Origin: Alnus glutinosa
Taxonomy: Eukaryota; Streptophyta; Magnoliopsida; Fagales; Betulaceae
DNA: 64,000 bases
Direction of reading: 5' to 3'
Assembly (NCBI RefSeq): GCF_958979055.1
Contig: NC_084891.1
Coordinates: forward strand, 29,136,001-29,200,000
In this document: piece after piece, positions 34,080 to 43,924 of the stretch
Layout of the letters: each line of letters begins with the position of its first letter
How positions within the stretch are numbered: position 1 is the stretch's first letter
Made by a program: the position numbers and the translations under genes
The notes under the pieces: generated by a model
What the model was told of the DNA's origin: nothing
The model's database searches: none
The model's input: the letters and a program-made list of their open reading frames with translations, nothing else

Positions 34080-35450
34080 ATGGAGGTGGAAATTATTTCC
34101 AAAGAGTGCATCAAACCCTCTTCTCCAACACCCCCTAACCTGAGAACCCACAAGCTCTCCCTCTTGGACCAAATCGATGCTGCCGCCCATTTTCCTTTGA
34201 TCATCTTCTATCCCATGAACCAGAGCACAAGCCATGCTGCTGTTGATAATTTCTTTCAAAGATCACAACTGCTAAAGCAATCCCTATCAGAAGTTTTAAC
34301 TCGCTTTTATGTATTTGCTGGCACAATCAAAGACAATCTCTCCATTGATTGTAATGACAAGGGGGTTTATTATTTAGAAGCCCGAGTGAACTGTCGTCTT
34401 GTTGATTGCCTCAGCCAGCCTAATCTCCCATCATTTGAAAAATTTATTCCCCGAGACTACACCTGGAAAGAGACAGGTGCGGGAGATGATCATGTGGCTA
34501 TGATAAAAGTGACCAGCTTTACATGCGGCGGTATGGCCATTGGTATCCTTGTTTCTCACATGATCGCTGATGGAACTTCCTTGAATATCTTTCTCAAGGG
34601 TTGGGCTGCCATGGCTCGTAAGGCCTGTGACGAAGCTGTATATCCTAATTTTGATGCTCCATCAATTTTCCCACAAAACGTTGCATGCTTAAGAGAAGAA
34701 GCATCTTTTATGTCTTTTTGCCGTCCATTCCTCAAATTAGGGAAGTTTACTACAAGGAGAATTGTGTTTGATGCATCAGCCATTACATCACTCAAGGCCA
34801 AAGCAACCAGCAAAAGCGTACAAAACCCCACAAGAGTTGAGGTTGTGTCGGCACTCCTATGGAAATGCATCATGGCTGCCTCCAATCAAAAATCGGGTAT
34901 CCAGAGCCAGGGGCCAACTTTTATTACCCTTTCAGTGAATTTGCGCGGAAGAGCAGCTCCACCATTACCAGAGTCTTCTATTGGTAATTTATACTGGAGG
35001 GCAGGAGCATTATGCACGCCTGAGGAGATGGAGTTAGCTTACATGGTAAGTAAGCTCAGAGAAGCAATAACAAATGTAAGTCCTGGTTTTGTGAAAGGCC
35101 TACAAGGTGATGGAGGGTTTCACAAGCTTTGTGAGCATGTGAAAGCAATGGCTGGCGCATGCTCAAGTGCTACAAATTCTTGTGGAATGGATTACATTGG
35201 GTTTACCAGTTGGTGCAACTTTGGTGTCTATGATATTGATTTCGGGTGGGGAAAGCCTGTGTGGGTAAGCTGCATTGGTTTAAACGAAGATTTAGACCTC
35301 AGGTTCCCAAGCACGATAGCGCTAATGGACACAAGATCCGTAGGCGGAATAGAAGCATGGTTGTATTTAGATAAAGAAGTTATGGCCATCTTAGCACAAG
35401 ACAAGGAAATCCTTGCTTTGGGTTCCTGGGATCCTAGTCCCATAAACTAG
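34080..35450 (+). CDS. BAHD acyltransferase B, vinorine synthase-like, intact
   Basis: An acyl-CoA-dependent acyltransferase, 456 residues from ATG 34080 (MEVEIISKECIKPSSPTP); the upstream in-frame extension is leader sequence. The active-site HMIAD is at about 160-164 and DFGWG at about 387-391. Conserved blocks between them include FTCGGMAIG, NPTRVEVVSALLWKC and YIGFTSWCNFGVYDIDFGWG. One exon, no stop or frameshift. Compared with A, E and F it differs most after residue 280 and near the C-terminus (SWDPSPIN, extra Trp at WLYLDKE), so its acceptor specificity may differ; that is inference. It is the nearest intact neighbour of pseudogene C, 1 kb downstream on the same strand. Confidence 0.94.
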   Translation: MEVEIISKECIKPSSPTPPNLRTHKLSLLDQIDAAAHFPLIIFYPMNQSTSHAAVDNFFQRSQLLKQSLSEVLTRFYVFAGTIKDNLSIDCNDKGVYYLEARVNCRLVDCLSQPNLPSFEKFIPRDYTWKETGAGDDHVAMIKVTSFTCGGMAIGILVSHMIADGTSLNIFLKGWAAMARKACDEAVYPNFDAPSIFPQNVACLREEASFMSFCRPFLKLGKFTTRRIVFDASAITSLKAKATSKSVQNPTRVEVVSALLWKCIMAASNQKSGIQSQGPTFITLSVNLRGRAAPPLPESSIGNLYWRAGALCTPEEMELAYMVSKLREAITNVSPGFVKGLQGDGGFHKLCEHVKAMAGACSSATNSCGMDYIGFTSWCNFGVYDIDFGWGKPVWVSCIGLNEDLDLRFPSTIALMDTRSVGGIEAWLYLDKEVMAILAQDKEILALGSWDPSPIN

Positions 35451-36481
35451 AATATGGCATTTTCACCAATAATTTTGTTACGTGATTAGGAGTAGTATGC
35501 TGGACTAAGAGGCACACACGACGTGGTAAAGTAAGATAAGTTGGAAATTAATCCTCTCCTTTCTCTTATCTTTCACTACATCAAATTATCTCACTTAAAT
35601 AAGGAGTACTATATATTACTGTTAGTTCTGAAGGAATAAGGAGTAGTCTATCTCCAAGCTATCCTGGAGATGATATTTGTTATCATACTTTGTTTTAGTC
35701 TATCTCTTATGCACGTAATTGTTATTGGGTTGGAATTTGTAATCTTTTATATATGCGTGAGCCTATTTAAGGAAACGTATTATGAATAAGAAGGCATGCA
35801 ACATTAATATGGCGCTTTGATTTCACGAACCTGTGAATATTCAACAATGATTTATATCAAAATTACACTTAAAAAAGAAAAACAAAACAAACAAACAAAC
35901 ATATATACTAGGAAATATATACGGTATGATTCGCACATGGCAACACTATGAATTCCAAAATCTTTGACTTCGATGATTCGCACGTACATCGGCCTCTTCA
36001 AGTCGCAATATGAGGTAATGCAAGTTACTGAATTCTCAACTCTTTTCTGTGAACCTTGCGTGTTAAGTAAAGTACGTAAGCAAAATATGAAAACAAGTAG
36101 CGCGCATCAGATTTGGTTCTTATATATATATATAATTCACCAAATACGTACAAATCAAGCAAAATATGGAAACAAGCAGTGCAGCAGATTTGCTTCATGC
36201 AATCCATCAGACATGCACCAATCACACCACCTACAACAAATGATTCAATGCACAGAATCTCATTTATGTCAATTCTAAAGTGAACGACGTAGTTTTTGTA
36301 TAAATTGAACGTCGGATTGTACAGAGAAAATCAGGAGTAAAAGAATAATTTTCCTTTCTTACCTTCTTTGTTCAGCACAAGCTACTTACTAGCTAGATTC
36401 TTGCGCTGCTTGTGGAAAGCTTGCTATTTTAATTTTGTCGAGAGTGAGCTGCTAGATCTGCTTTAAAAGAAAGCTGAATTA
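35451..36481 (+). promoter_or_regulatory. 3' flank of B and upstream region of C
   Basis: No gene. The part from about 35930 is the upstream region of pseudogene C: the shared CAACTCTTTTCTGTGAACC word (36037-36055), a 210-bp stretch copied again at 38580-38817, and the TTGCGCTGCTTGTGGAAAG leader block (about 36401-36419). A (TA)n segment lies at 36120-36133. Confidence 0.5.
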
Positions 36482-37846
36482 ATGGAGGTCAAAATTATTT
36501 CCAAAGAGTACATCAAACCCTCTTTTCCAACACCCCCTAACCTGAAAACCCACAGGCTCTCTCTCTTGGACCAATTCGCTTCTTTCGGCTATGTTCCTGT
36601 GATCTTCTTCTATCCCATGAACCAAAGCATAAGCCATGCTGTTGCTGATATTGTCTCTCAAATATCACACTCGCTAAAGCAATCCCTATCAGAAACCCTA
36701 ACTCGCTTTTACCCATTTGCTGGCAAAATCAAAGATCATCTCTCCATCGATTGTAATGACGAGAAGGTTTTTCATTTGGAAGCTTGTGTGAATTGTCATC
36801 TTGTTGAGTGCCTCAGCCAGCCTAATTAATATCCCATCACTCCAAAAATTTCTTCCCCGGGAGTCATGGAAAGATCCAACTGAGAAAGATCATGTTACTA
36901 TGATACAAGTAACCAGGTTTGCATGCGGCGGTATTGCCATTGGTGTCCTTGTTTCCCATATGATCGCTGATGGAATTTCTTTGAGTATCTTTCTCAAAGG
37001 TTGGGCAGCAACTGAGCGCTCGTAAGGCATGTGAAGTTGTATGTCTTAATTTTGATGCCCCATCAATTTTCTTTCAAAACGATGCATATTCTAGAGAAGC
37101 CGTTAAGTTGTGACGGCTTTTTCCAAGCCCTTCAAATTGGGCAGCTGTATGGTAAGGTGAATTGTGTTTGATGCCTCAGCCATTGCATCACTCAAAGCCA
37201 AAGCAAGCAGCTCAAGCGTGCGAAACCCAACAAGAGTCGAGGTTGCGTCCGCACTCCTATGGAAATGCATCATGACTGCTTTCAAGGCCACTTCTGGTAT
37301 CCAAAGGCCTACCTTTATTACCCATGCAATGAATTTTCGCCCAAGAGCAGATCAACAATTCGCAGAATCTTCCATGGGAAATAACTTTGGTCAACATGCG
37401 CATTATGCACGGCTGAGGAGATAGATTTAGCTTGCATGGTGAGAAAGCTTAGAGAAGCAAGAATGAAAATCAATATTGCTGATTTTGTTAAAAACATACA
37501 AGGCGATGGAGGGTTTTCCAAACTCTGGGAGATTGTGAAAGCAAGGACTGGAGCAGTCTCGAGTATGGCATTTTCTTGTGGAGTGGATTCCGTTGGGTTT
37601 ACCAATTGGTGCAACTTTGGTGTCTATGACATTGATTTTCGGTGGGCAAAGCCGATATGGGTAAGCCAAGTTGGTACAATCGAAGATTCGGAAACCATGT
37701 TTCGAAATAGGATATATCTAATGGATACAAGATCCGGCGATGGAATAGAAGCATGGGTTTTGTTAGATGCAAAAGATATGATTATGTTACCACAAGACAA
37801 GGAACTTCTTGCTTTTGCTTCTTTGGGTCGGAGTCCCATAGAATAG
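36482..37846 (+). pseudogene. BAHD acyltransferase C, pseudogene with frameshifts
   Basis: A full-length BAHD reading frame is recognisable from MEVKIISKEYIKPSF to the DFxWx and PSPIE end, but it is broken. Against its paralogues, TAAT is duplicated near 36825-36832, causing a shift and stop. Extra bases near 37015-37020 shift it again. A further stop follows in the ARKAC-to-KLG region, and there is a shift near 37390. The catalytic HMIAD remains (about 36958), while DFGWG has become DFRWA (about 37635). The breaks are spread along the gene, so it has been inactive for some time. The start ATG and leader blocks are preserved. Confidence 0.92.
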
Positions 37847-38569
37847 AAAATGGTATTTCTCACCTGCGAAGATCATTGTTCTCTGAAGATAATTGTGTTA
37901 ATAAGTGTATGATATCATCCATACCATTCTCCTTGTTAGAGCATGGTAGTCATCAAATAAATGCATAATTTCACTTTAGGTGCTTGTTAGAGGAATTTAG
38001 TCCGAATATGTCCCAAAATAAGTTGATCGACCGCCCTACATATTTCAAATTTGGAGAAACTATACACTTACTTTCCCTCAATTTATCTCTTTTCAATTTT
38101 TTTAATTGAGTTAATGCATCCGACTGATCTAGCTACTATTGTTTATTGGGATTGCAATATCCCCATTTCGCCTCAAAATAACAAAAATTCCTTTCAAAAA
38201 AAGAAAAACAAAAAAGACAAATTCAGGAAAAAAAAAAAGTAGACAAAATTAGGGGAAAAAAATATTACCCACGGCCATGTCGTGGGTTAGTTTTTAGTTT
38301 TGTTTTGAATTTTTACTTTTTTTGGGCATTTTCCATATTTTTATGGGAATTTTAGGGGCGAAATGAACACATTGCAATCCTAATGATAAATTTGTAAGGC
38401 AAATTAACCAAATTGAAAGTTTTGGAGACATTGCAACAAGAGTAGTAGATTTGAAGTGGGTAAGTGTAATTTCTCTTGGTATAGAGAAAAAATTACTAAA
38501 CTGGTATGTGGAATTTAACCTTCTTACAAATAAATTTTTGGGAATTCAAATAATGAAATAACTTATTGT
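37847..38569. other. 3' flank of C and spacer
   Basis: 37847-38040 resembles the 3' flank of gene A (ATACCATTCTCCTTGTTAGAG). The remainder is A/T-rich spacer without a gene; A-runs lie at 38195-38240. Confidence 0.5.
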
Positions 38570-38817
38570 GGTATTCCTGCAGATTTGCTTCATTCAATCC
38601 ATCAAACATGCACCACTCACACCATCTACCACAAATGATTCAATGCACAGAATCTCATTTATGTAAATTCCTAAAGTGAACGACAAATATAGTATGTGTA
38701 TAAAAGTGAACATCGAATTGTACAGAGAATAATTTGCCTGAATTTCTTACCTCCTTTGTTTAGTCTTTTCCGTTGTAGTTCAGCACAAGCTACTTACTAT
38801 ATATAGCTACATACTTG
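38570..38817 (+). pseudogene. Duplicated BAHD upstream region (copy of C promoter)
   Basis: The sequence AGATTTGCTTCATTCAATCC through CAGCACAAGCTACTTACTAT parallels 36186-36390, the region just upstream of pseudogene C. It is cut by the hAT-like element at 38818-39687 and continues at 39696 with the leader block and a scrap of coding sequence. Confidence 0.75.
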
Positions 38818-39687
38818 TATTTTGGATTGTCAATTTTTGACACGATCCACGAACCCGACATGAAAATACAGGATTTGAGTTCGGGATAACTGGGTTGATC
38901 CGATTATGACCCGTTTATAATCGTATCTGGCGGGTTAATTAACCCGCGAGTGACCCGCCAAACACGATTATAACATGGTTAGATATTAAAAAAAAATAAA
39001 AAAAAACTTATGGAAACCGAGCAGGCCTTTTCTTCTTTTCACTTTCACTCGTTTCCTTTTCATTTTCACTCCACACCGGCCCTCTAGAAGAGCTTTTTCT
39101 CATCTCCGATGGTTGACTCCTTCGTGTCGTCAAGCAAAACGACGCTGTCTGTGCTTGGCAATTGGCCGCTTGGTCACCGTCGACGATCTTGTGGCCGACG
39201 AGGTTGGCTTGGATTTGGGCTTGGTGGTGGCCTTCAAGGCCGAGTCTTCCAAGGGCTTGGATGAGATGGGCTTCACGCTCGTGCTCGGGGTAGAGGGTTT
39301 TGGAAACAGGGGTTTGTTCACAGAGAGACAGTGAGCGAGGATTGTGATTTGTGTGCGGTTTAGCTACAATTTGGAAATGCGATGAAAATGAGATTGTGTT
39401 GTTCAGAGAGAGACAGAAAAAGCTCTTCCACAACCTCTGGATTGCTTCTCTCGCTAGATTGTGTTGTTTGCTTCTCTCGATTGGACGATCTTTCATCCTT
39501 CTTCTTCTTCTTCTTCGGGCGATTGTCACACAGGTTGCCCGGGTTATATTCGGGTAACATAGTTGGCAAGTGGGTCGTGTTTAGGTTCCAGAATTCAACC
39601 TGATTAATAATCGGGTCGGGTTCGTGTTAGACCCGAATATGTAATTGGGTCAGTCGGGTTGACACGAACCAGACCCGAATTGCCAAG
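38818..39687. mobile_element. hAT-like non-autonomous element with GC-rich interior
   Basis: The outer parts hold GACACGA, GAACCCGAC and GGGTC-GGTTCGTGT words in inverse orientation, with approximate ends TTTTGGATTGTCAATT and GAATTGCCAAG. CATACTTG before (38810-38817) and CCTACTTG after (39688-39695) match in 7 of 8 bases, as for a hAT 8-bp duplication, and the undisturbed site is visible upstream of pseudogene C. The interior (39010-39530) is GC-rich and open on the minus strand for 173 codons, with basic Ser/Lys/Pro-rich composition; it may be captured host DNA, but I do not recognise it. Confidence 0.55.
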
Positions 39688-39695
39688 CCTACTTG

Positions 39696-39793
39696 CGCTG
39701 CTTAATTGTGGAAAGCTTGCTACTTTAATTTTGGCTTTTACCAATCCATGTCAGAAACCTTAACTCGCTTTTACCAATTTGTTGGAAAAATCA
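39696..39793 (+). pseudogene. BAHD relic: leader plus N-terminal scrap
   Basis: CGCTGCTTAATTGTGGAAAG and CTTGCTACTTTAATTTTG match the leader of copy C. After an internal loss of about 240 bases the sequence continues with ATGTCAGAAACCTTAACTCG, which encodes SETLTRFYQFVGKIN, equivalent to residues 70-84 of the intact proteins. Nothing further of the gene follows. Confidence 0.75.
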
Positions 39794-39830
39794 ACTTTAA
39801 ACTTTTTCCACATTTCATGTTTTTACTTGT

Positions 39831-40550
39831 GCTCTGTTTGTTTCGGCTTTAAATAGTTTCTGAGAAATGATTTCGGCATTTTCCGGTATTTGATGGAGGT
39901 GAAAATAATAATGAACCGAAAAATGATTTCTGTTTGACAAAAAATGTTTAGTAAATTTTAGAAAATGATTTACGTTTTTTAAAAGCATAAATCATTTTAC
40001 CTAGACGGCAAACGCATTCGACGATTTTTTAAACGACGCAATCGACCTTTACGTTCAAGTAGTCGACCACCACCGGAATCTGGCCGGTGCCGAATTCCAA
40101 CAACGTTAGGTCATTGTCGCTGGATTCTAGCCACCTTCGCCAAAATTCGGTCAACCCAAATTCCAGCAACTAGAATGGTCAGATTCCGGCCACCTTCACC
40201 GAAATCTGACTGACCTAGATTCCGACGAAACTGTCCGGATATCGGCCTTTATCGTCGGAATTCAGCAATAGTAGTCAAAATCCAGTGAAAGTGGTTGGAA
40301 TCCTGCCAGTCAATGACGTAATCTAGTCATTGGTGATTTGTATATTATTTTACAGTAATATTTCTATGTTGTGAATAAAAATTGATTTTTTATAAGTTCA
40401 TATGATTGAATGAAAATATAAAAAATATTTGTGATTTTCCGTACGCGCCAAACACTGAAAAATGTTTTCGGAGAAAAACATTTTCCTGAAAAATGACTTT
40501 CCTAAAACCATTTTACGATGAAAAATATTTTATGTTGAAACAAACGGAGC
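39831..40550. mobile_element. Non-autonomous DNA transposon (GCTCYGTTTGTTTC ends)
   Basis: GCTCTGTTTGTTTCGGC at the left pairs with GAAACAAACGGAGC at the right; AAAATGATTT words recur inside both ends, and the middle contains CCGG-rich GAATTC-type repeats. GTTTTTACTTGT occurs at 39819-39830 and again at 40560-40571. It appears inserted into a fragment of the PIF-like family of 19177-21095, whose right end (GTTTTGAAAACAGAAAAC, CCAAATAGGCTC) is at 40570-40680. No coding region. Confidence 0.5.
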
Positions 40551-40689
40551 ATTATTTTTGTTTTTACTTGTTTTCATTGTTAAAACAACTACCCAAATGC
40601 TTGCACACAAAATGAAACGTGTTTAATTTGCTGTTTTGAAAACAGAAAACTTGCTTTGAAAATAGCAACCAAATAGGCTCTCAAATTCT

Positions 40690-41547
40690 ACCAAGATGGT
40701 TTGCAACCAATCTTGCTCAGACTTTCGAAACACTTGTCAAAGCAGATGAGGAAAAATGGGCCTCACACGTAATGCTACCCATCACACCGCGTATGTAATT
40801 GCAAAGAATTTGGATCAATGTCAAACATGTGTTAAATGGATGGAGATCGAGAGCAGTAATTGCAATGGACAACTTTATGTGAGATGAACTCAAACCCTAT
40901 TTGGGCATTTCGAATCTGATCGATTCTGGTTGTTAGCAAATTATAAAATTCTGATAGAGTACTGTTATTTAGGGTATTACAGTTTTTACTAAAAATTCTT
41001 TACAAACTGATGTAGTAGTCTATGTGGTATTTATCACGTTAGTCACTAATTAAGTTTCATACAAATTGATGAGATAGTCCAAAATTGGTAAAATAAATAA
41101 GTGATTAAGGTTGACAAGTCAGCCACTAATTTTTAAAATTGTAAGTCATGTTTTTTGTTTAATCATTTAATCAATTATTGACGGGCACATAACTTCTAAA
41201 AAAATTAGTGGTAAAAGATGTAGTACCCCTAGTAACACTCAATAATTAAATTTACACGTCAAATTTTGTTGTTTGATTTTTTCACCATTAAAATACTACC
41301 TCGTACGTTTATAAGAAAATTATAATAAAAGTTGTAATACTGTAAAAATTTTCTATTTTGATAACTAGCTCATTAAGGAAAATAAGGATCCATTTAGTTT
41401 TACGGTTTCAAAACATGGGATTTAGAAAATAGCCTTTTCAAAATGTGTGTTTTTAAAAACGCACTTCCTTACCTACGATTTACAAATGTAAATTTTTCTA
41501 CGTTTTCAAGCCACCATTTTCTAAAAATATACTCTCAAAAGAAACAT
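40690..41547. other. Spacer; its end is duplicated inverted at the window's end
   Basis: No gene. From about 41330 the sequence matches, in inverse orientation, 63766-64000 (AATAAAAGTTGTAATACTG, TTTTGATAACTAGCTC, GGATCCATTTAGTTTTACGG). Confidence 0.55.
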
Positions 41548-41810
41548 TTTCTACAATTTAATCATTTAATCAATTACTTAACACTGCCCTTACTTGTGGG
41601 CTTAAACTCATTTTTTAATAGGTGATGCCCAACATGTGGAATATTTAATTGAAATGGAGGGTGAATTGACGGAAACAAGATTCGAATTCAAGACCTTGGT
41701 TTTGATATCATGTTAAATTATCACTTATCCCAAAAAGCTTAAGCTAATAAAAATTGATAAATTTAATCATTTAATCAATTACGTTAAAATTTTTAATTGA
41801 AAACGTTCTT
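41548..41810 (-). mobile_element. TRIM-like LTR element
   Basis: On the minus strand a short LTR (ATTTAATCATTTAATCAATT at its end) lies next to a degenerate tRNA-iMet primer site (TGATATCAAAACC). It is followed by GAATTCGAATC, the ATTCACCCTCCATTTCAATT and CCACATGTTGGGCATC blocks, and the second LTR. Non-coding. Related to 14208-14472 and, inverted, to 63600-63765. Confidence 0.6.
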
Positions 41811-42533
41811 TTAACTTACAAAATCACAAGGTAAAGGCTGTTGAAGCACAACTCCATTCAAAGCAGAGTTCTATAGCGAAGACTGTTAAAGTTCCAACTC
41901 ATAGTGTTAATGACAAACATCCCAATAAAGACAATGAAGAGACCATTCATAGAATTTGTAAAGTTGAAGATAATGATTAGAAAAGTGAAGAGATCTCATC
42001 TCTCGTTAATTCATATGTTAGAATATGTATAGCTAGATAGGAGATGAATAGTTGTAACCTCTCATTATTGATGTAGAAGTTGTAAGGTTGTATAGTTGTA
42101 TTAAATACCAATATATGTAATATGGATCCCTCAATTGATCGGGAGAAATATTTTGAATTCATATTTCTTATATGAAAATAATCTTTAAAAATAAAAAATG
42201 ACGGTAGTGCCTTTAAAATGACTTTGATACCATATAATTGTAATAAAAGGTAAATGGTAGAAAGGCCATGCTATTTTTATTTGGTCATTTGCATGTGTTA
42301 TGTGTAGCACTCTTCATAATGGATTAGGTCAAGTTTAAAGTGTACAACTGTACAAGTACAAACAAATTAAAGTGACGTCCTCCAATACCGTGCTCGGAAG
42401 TTTTGAGAAAATTTTAATCATATGACTAATTGTATAAAAAAATAAATAAATCATACAAATGATGTTATATATCTGCCCACTCTGCTTAAATGATAACATC
42501 GACGTTATCCGCATATCATACAAATTTTAAAGA
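41811..42533 (+). promoter_or_regulatory. Upstream region of D, duplicated upstream of E
   Basis: No gene. 42308-42495 (CTTCATAATGGATTAGGTCA, GTGACGTCCTCCAATACC, GCCCACTCTGCTTAAATGAT) is nearly the same as 48694-48918, upstream of copy E. In D the match stops at about 42495 and the mid-coding sequence begins at about 42534. Confidence 0.7.
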
Positions 42534-43208
42534 GTTGCATCACTCAAGGCCAAAGCAACAAGCCCAAGCGTACAAAACCCAACAAGAGTTGAGGTTGTCT
42601 CGGCCTTGCTTTGGAAATGCATGATGGCTTCTTTCAAGGCCACTTCTGGTATCCATATGCCAACTTTTATCATCCATCTGGTGAATTTCCAACGAAGAGC
42701 AATTCCAGTATTCCACCATTCGCAGAATCTTTCATGGGAAATTTAGTTTGGCTAGCATTCGCATCATGCACGGTCAAGGAGATAAAGTTGCCGGACACGG
42801 TTTGTAAGCTCAGTGAAGTAATAACAAAAACCGATGGTGATTTTGTGAAAAGCCTACAAGGTGATGGGAGGTTTACCAAGCACTGTGAGCTTGTGAAGGA
42901 AATGGTTGGGGCATGCGCAATTGTGGCAAGTTCTAGTGGAATGAATTACATTGCGTTTACGAGTTGGTGTAACTTTTGTCTCTATGACATTGATTTTGGG
43001 TGGGCAAAGCTGACATGGGTAAGTTCCGTATGTTGGCTCGAGGCGTAATTCAGAGGACGTGTTCTCAAATGTGATCCTGCTAATGGACACAAGATCCGGC
43101 GATGGAATAGATGATTGGGTGTTGTTAGATAAAGAAGATATGGTTGTATTAGGACAAGAGAAGGAACTCCTTACTTTCGCTTCTTTAGAACCTAGTTCCA
43201 TAAACTAG
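42534..43208 (+). pseudogene. BAHD acyltransferase D, 3' half only
   Basis: The fragment starts at the codons for ASLKAKATSPSVQNPTRVEV (about residue 235 of E or F) and runs to the usual C-terminal end (LEPSSIN, stop). The N-terminal half with HxxxD is missing, because the promoter region is joined directly to mid-gene sequence. Inside, an 8-bp repeat near 42690 shifts the frame, and another shift lies near 43035. DFGWG has become DFGWA. The 3' flank (TAGGCTTGATCATGCATG) is shared with E and F. It is a deletion derivative of an E-like unit. Confidence 0.92.
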
Positions 43209-43500
43209 AAAATATATAGCGATGTAGGCTTGATCATGCATGTTGATCAACAAATCTGTTCGAGTGTTAGAACAATACTATCTAAATGTTTAATTTTCAT
43301 TTTTCCTATATGTAATATTGTAATGCCCTTATGACATATAAACACTAGCAAAGTGACTCTGCATATTTCTTGTATATCGCTTAGGGAAAAATGCAAAATC
43401 GGGTTTATGTGGTTTTAAAATGCTCTAAAAGTTCTTCATGCTAAGCAAAAATAACAAATTAGTCTCCACTATCAAATTCTGTCAAAAAAACTTGATGGAT

Positions 43501-43857
43501 TGTTATGTGCATGCTAGCTGACGTGTCATGCACCATGAAGAGTCAGCTAGCTGACGTGTCTTCTGGGTATCTGGCAGGAAGATAGTAGAAGATTCTAGAA
43601 GAAGAAGAAGGAATTTGTTATTCCATTTCCTTATTTGTATTTCTTTTCTGTATTGCTTGTAACCGATTACAGCTATGCATTTCTGTTGGAATATATCTCA
43701 ACAGAATTGCCTACTTAAAGAAGGCTGTAGTGAGTAGTAGGGTAAGAAAAAGAATATTGAGTTAAAGTGTAATATGGAGAGCCAGGCCTCTCGAAGAGCC
43801 CGTATCTTGTATTTACTTCTTTCGTTTATTGAATTTATCTTCACTTTCTCTTGAAAT

Positions 43858-43898
<41 letters not shown>

Positions 43899-43924
43899 CT
43901 TTTTAATCCAATTGAGCCCTTACA
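43501..43924 (+). repeat. 5' LTR of the Gypsy element
   Basis: TG...CA-ended repeat paired with 46797-47193. It contains a T-run of more than 35 bases (43860-43899) that is short in the partner, which explains the length difference. GCTAGCTGACGTGTC occurs twice near its start. Confidence 0.92.

Noticed and set aside
39008-39529. 173-codon minus-strand open frame as a gene
   Set aside because: It lies inside a transposon-like element, has low-complexity composition, no recognisable domain, and overlapping frames on both strands.
41680-41710. Possible tRNA-iMet-derived SINE or tRNA gene
   Set aside because: Only the primer-site-like TGATATCAAAACC complement is present, next to an LTR-like repeat; there is no cloverleaf, so a TRIM explains it better.
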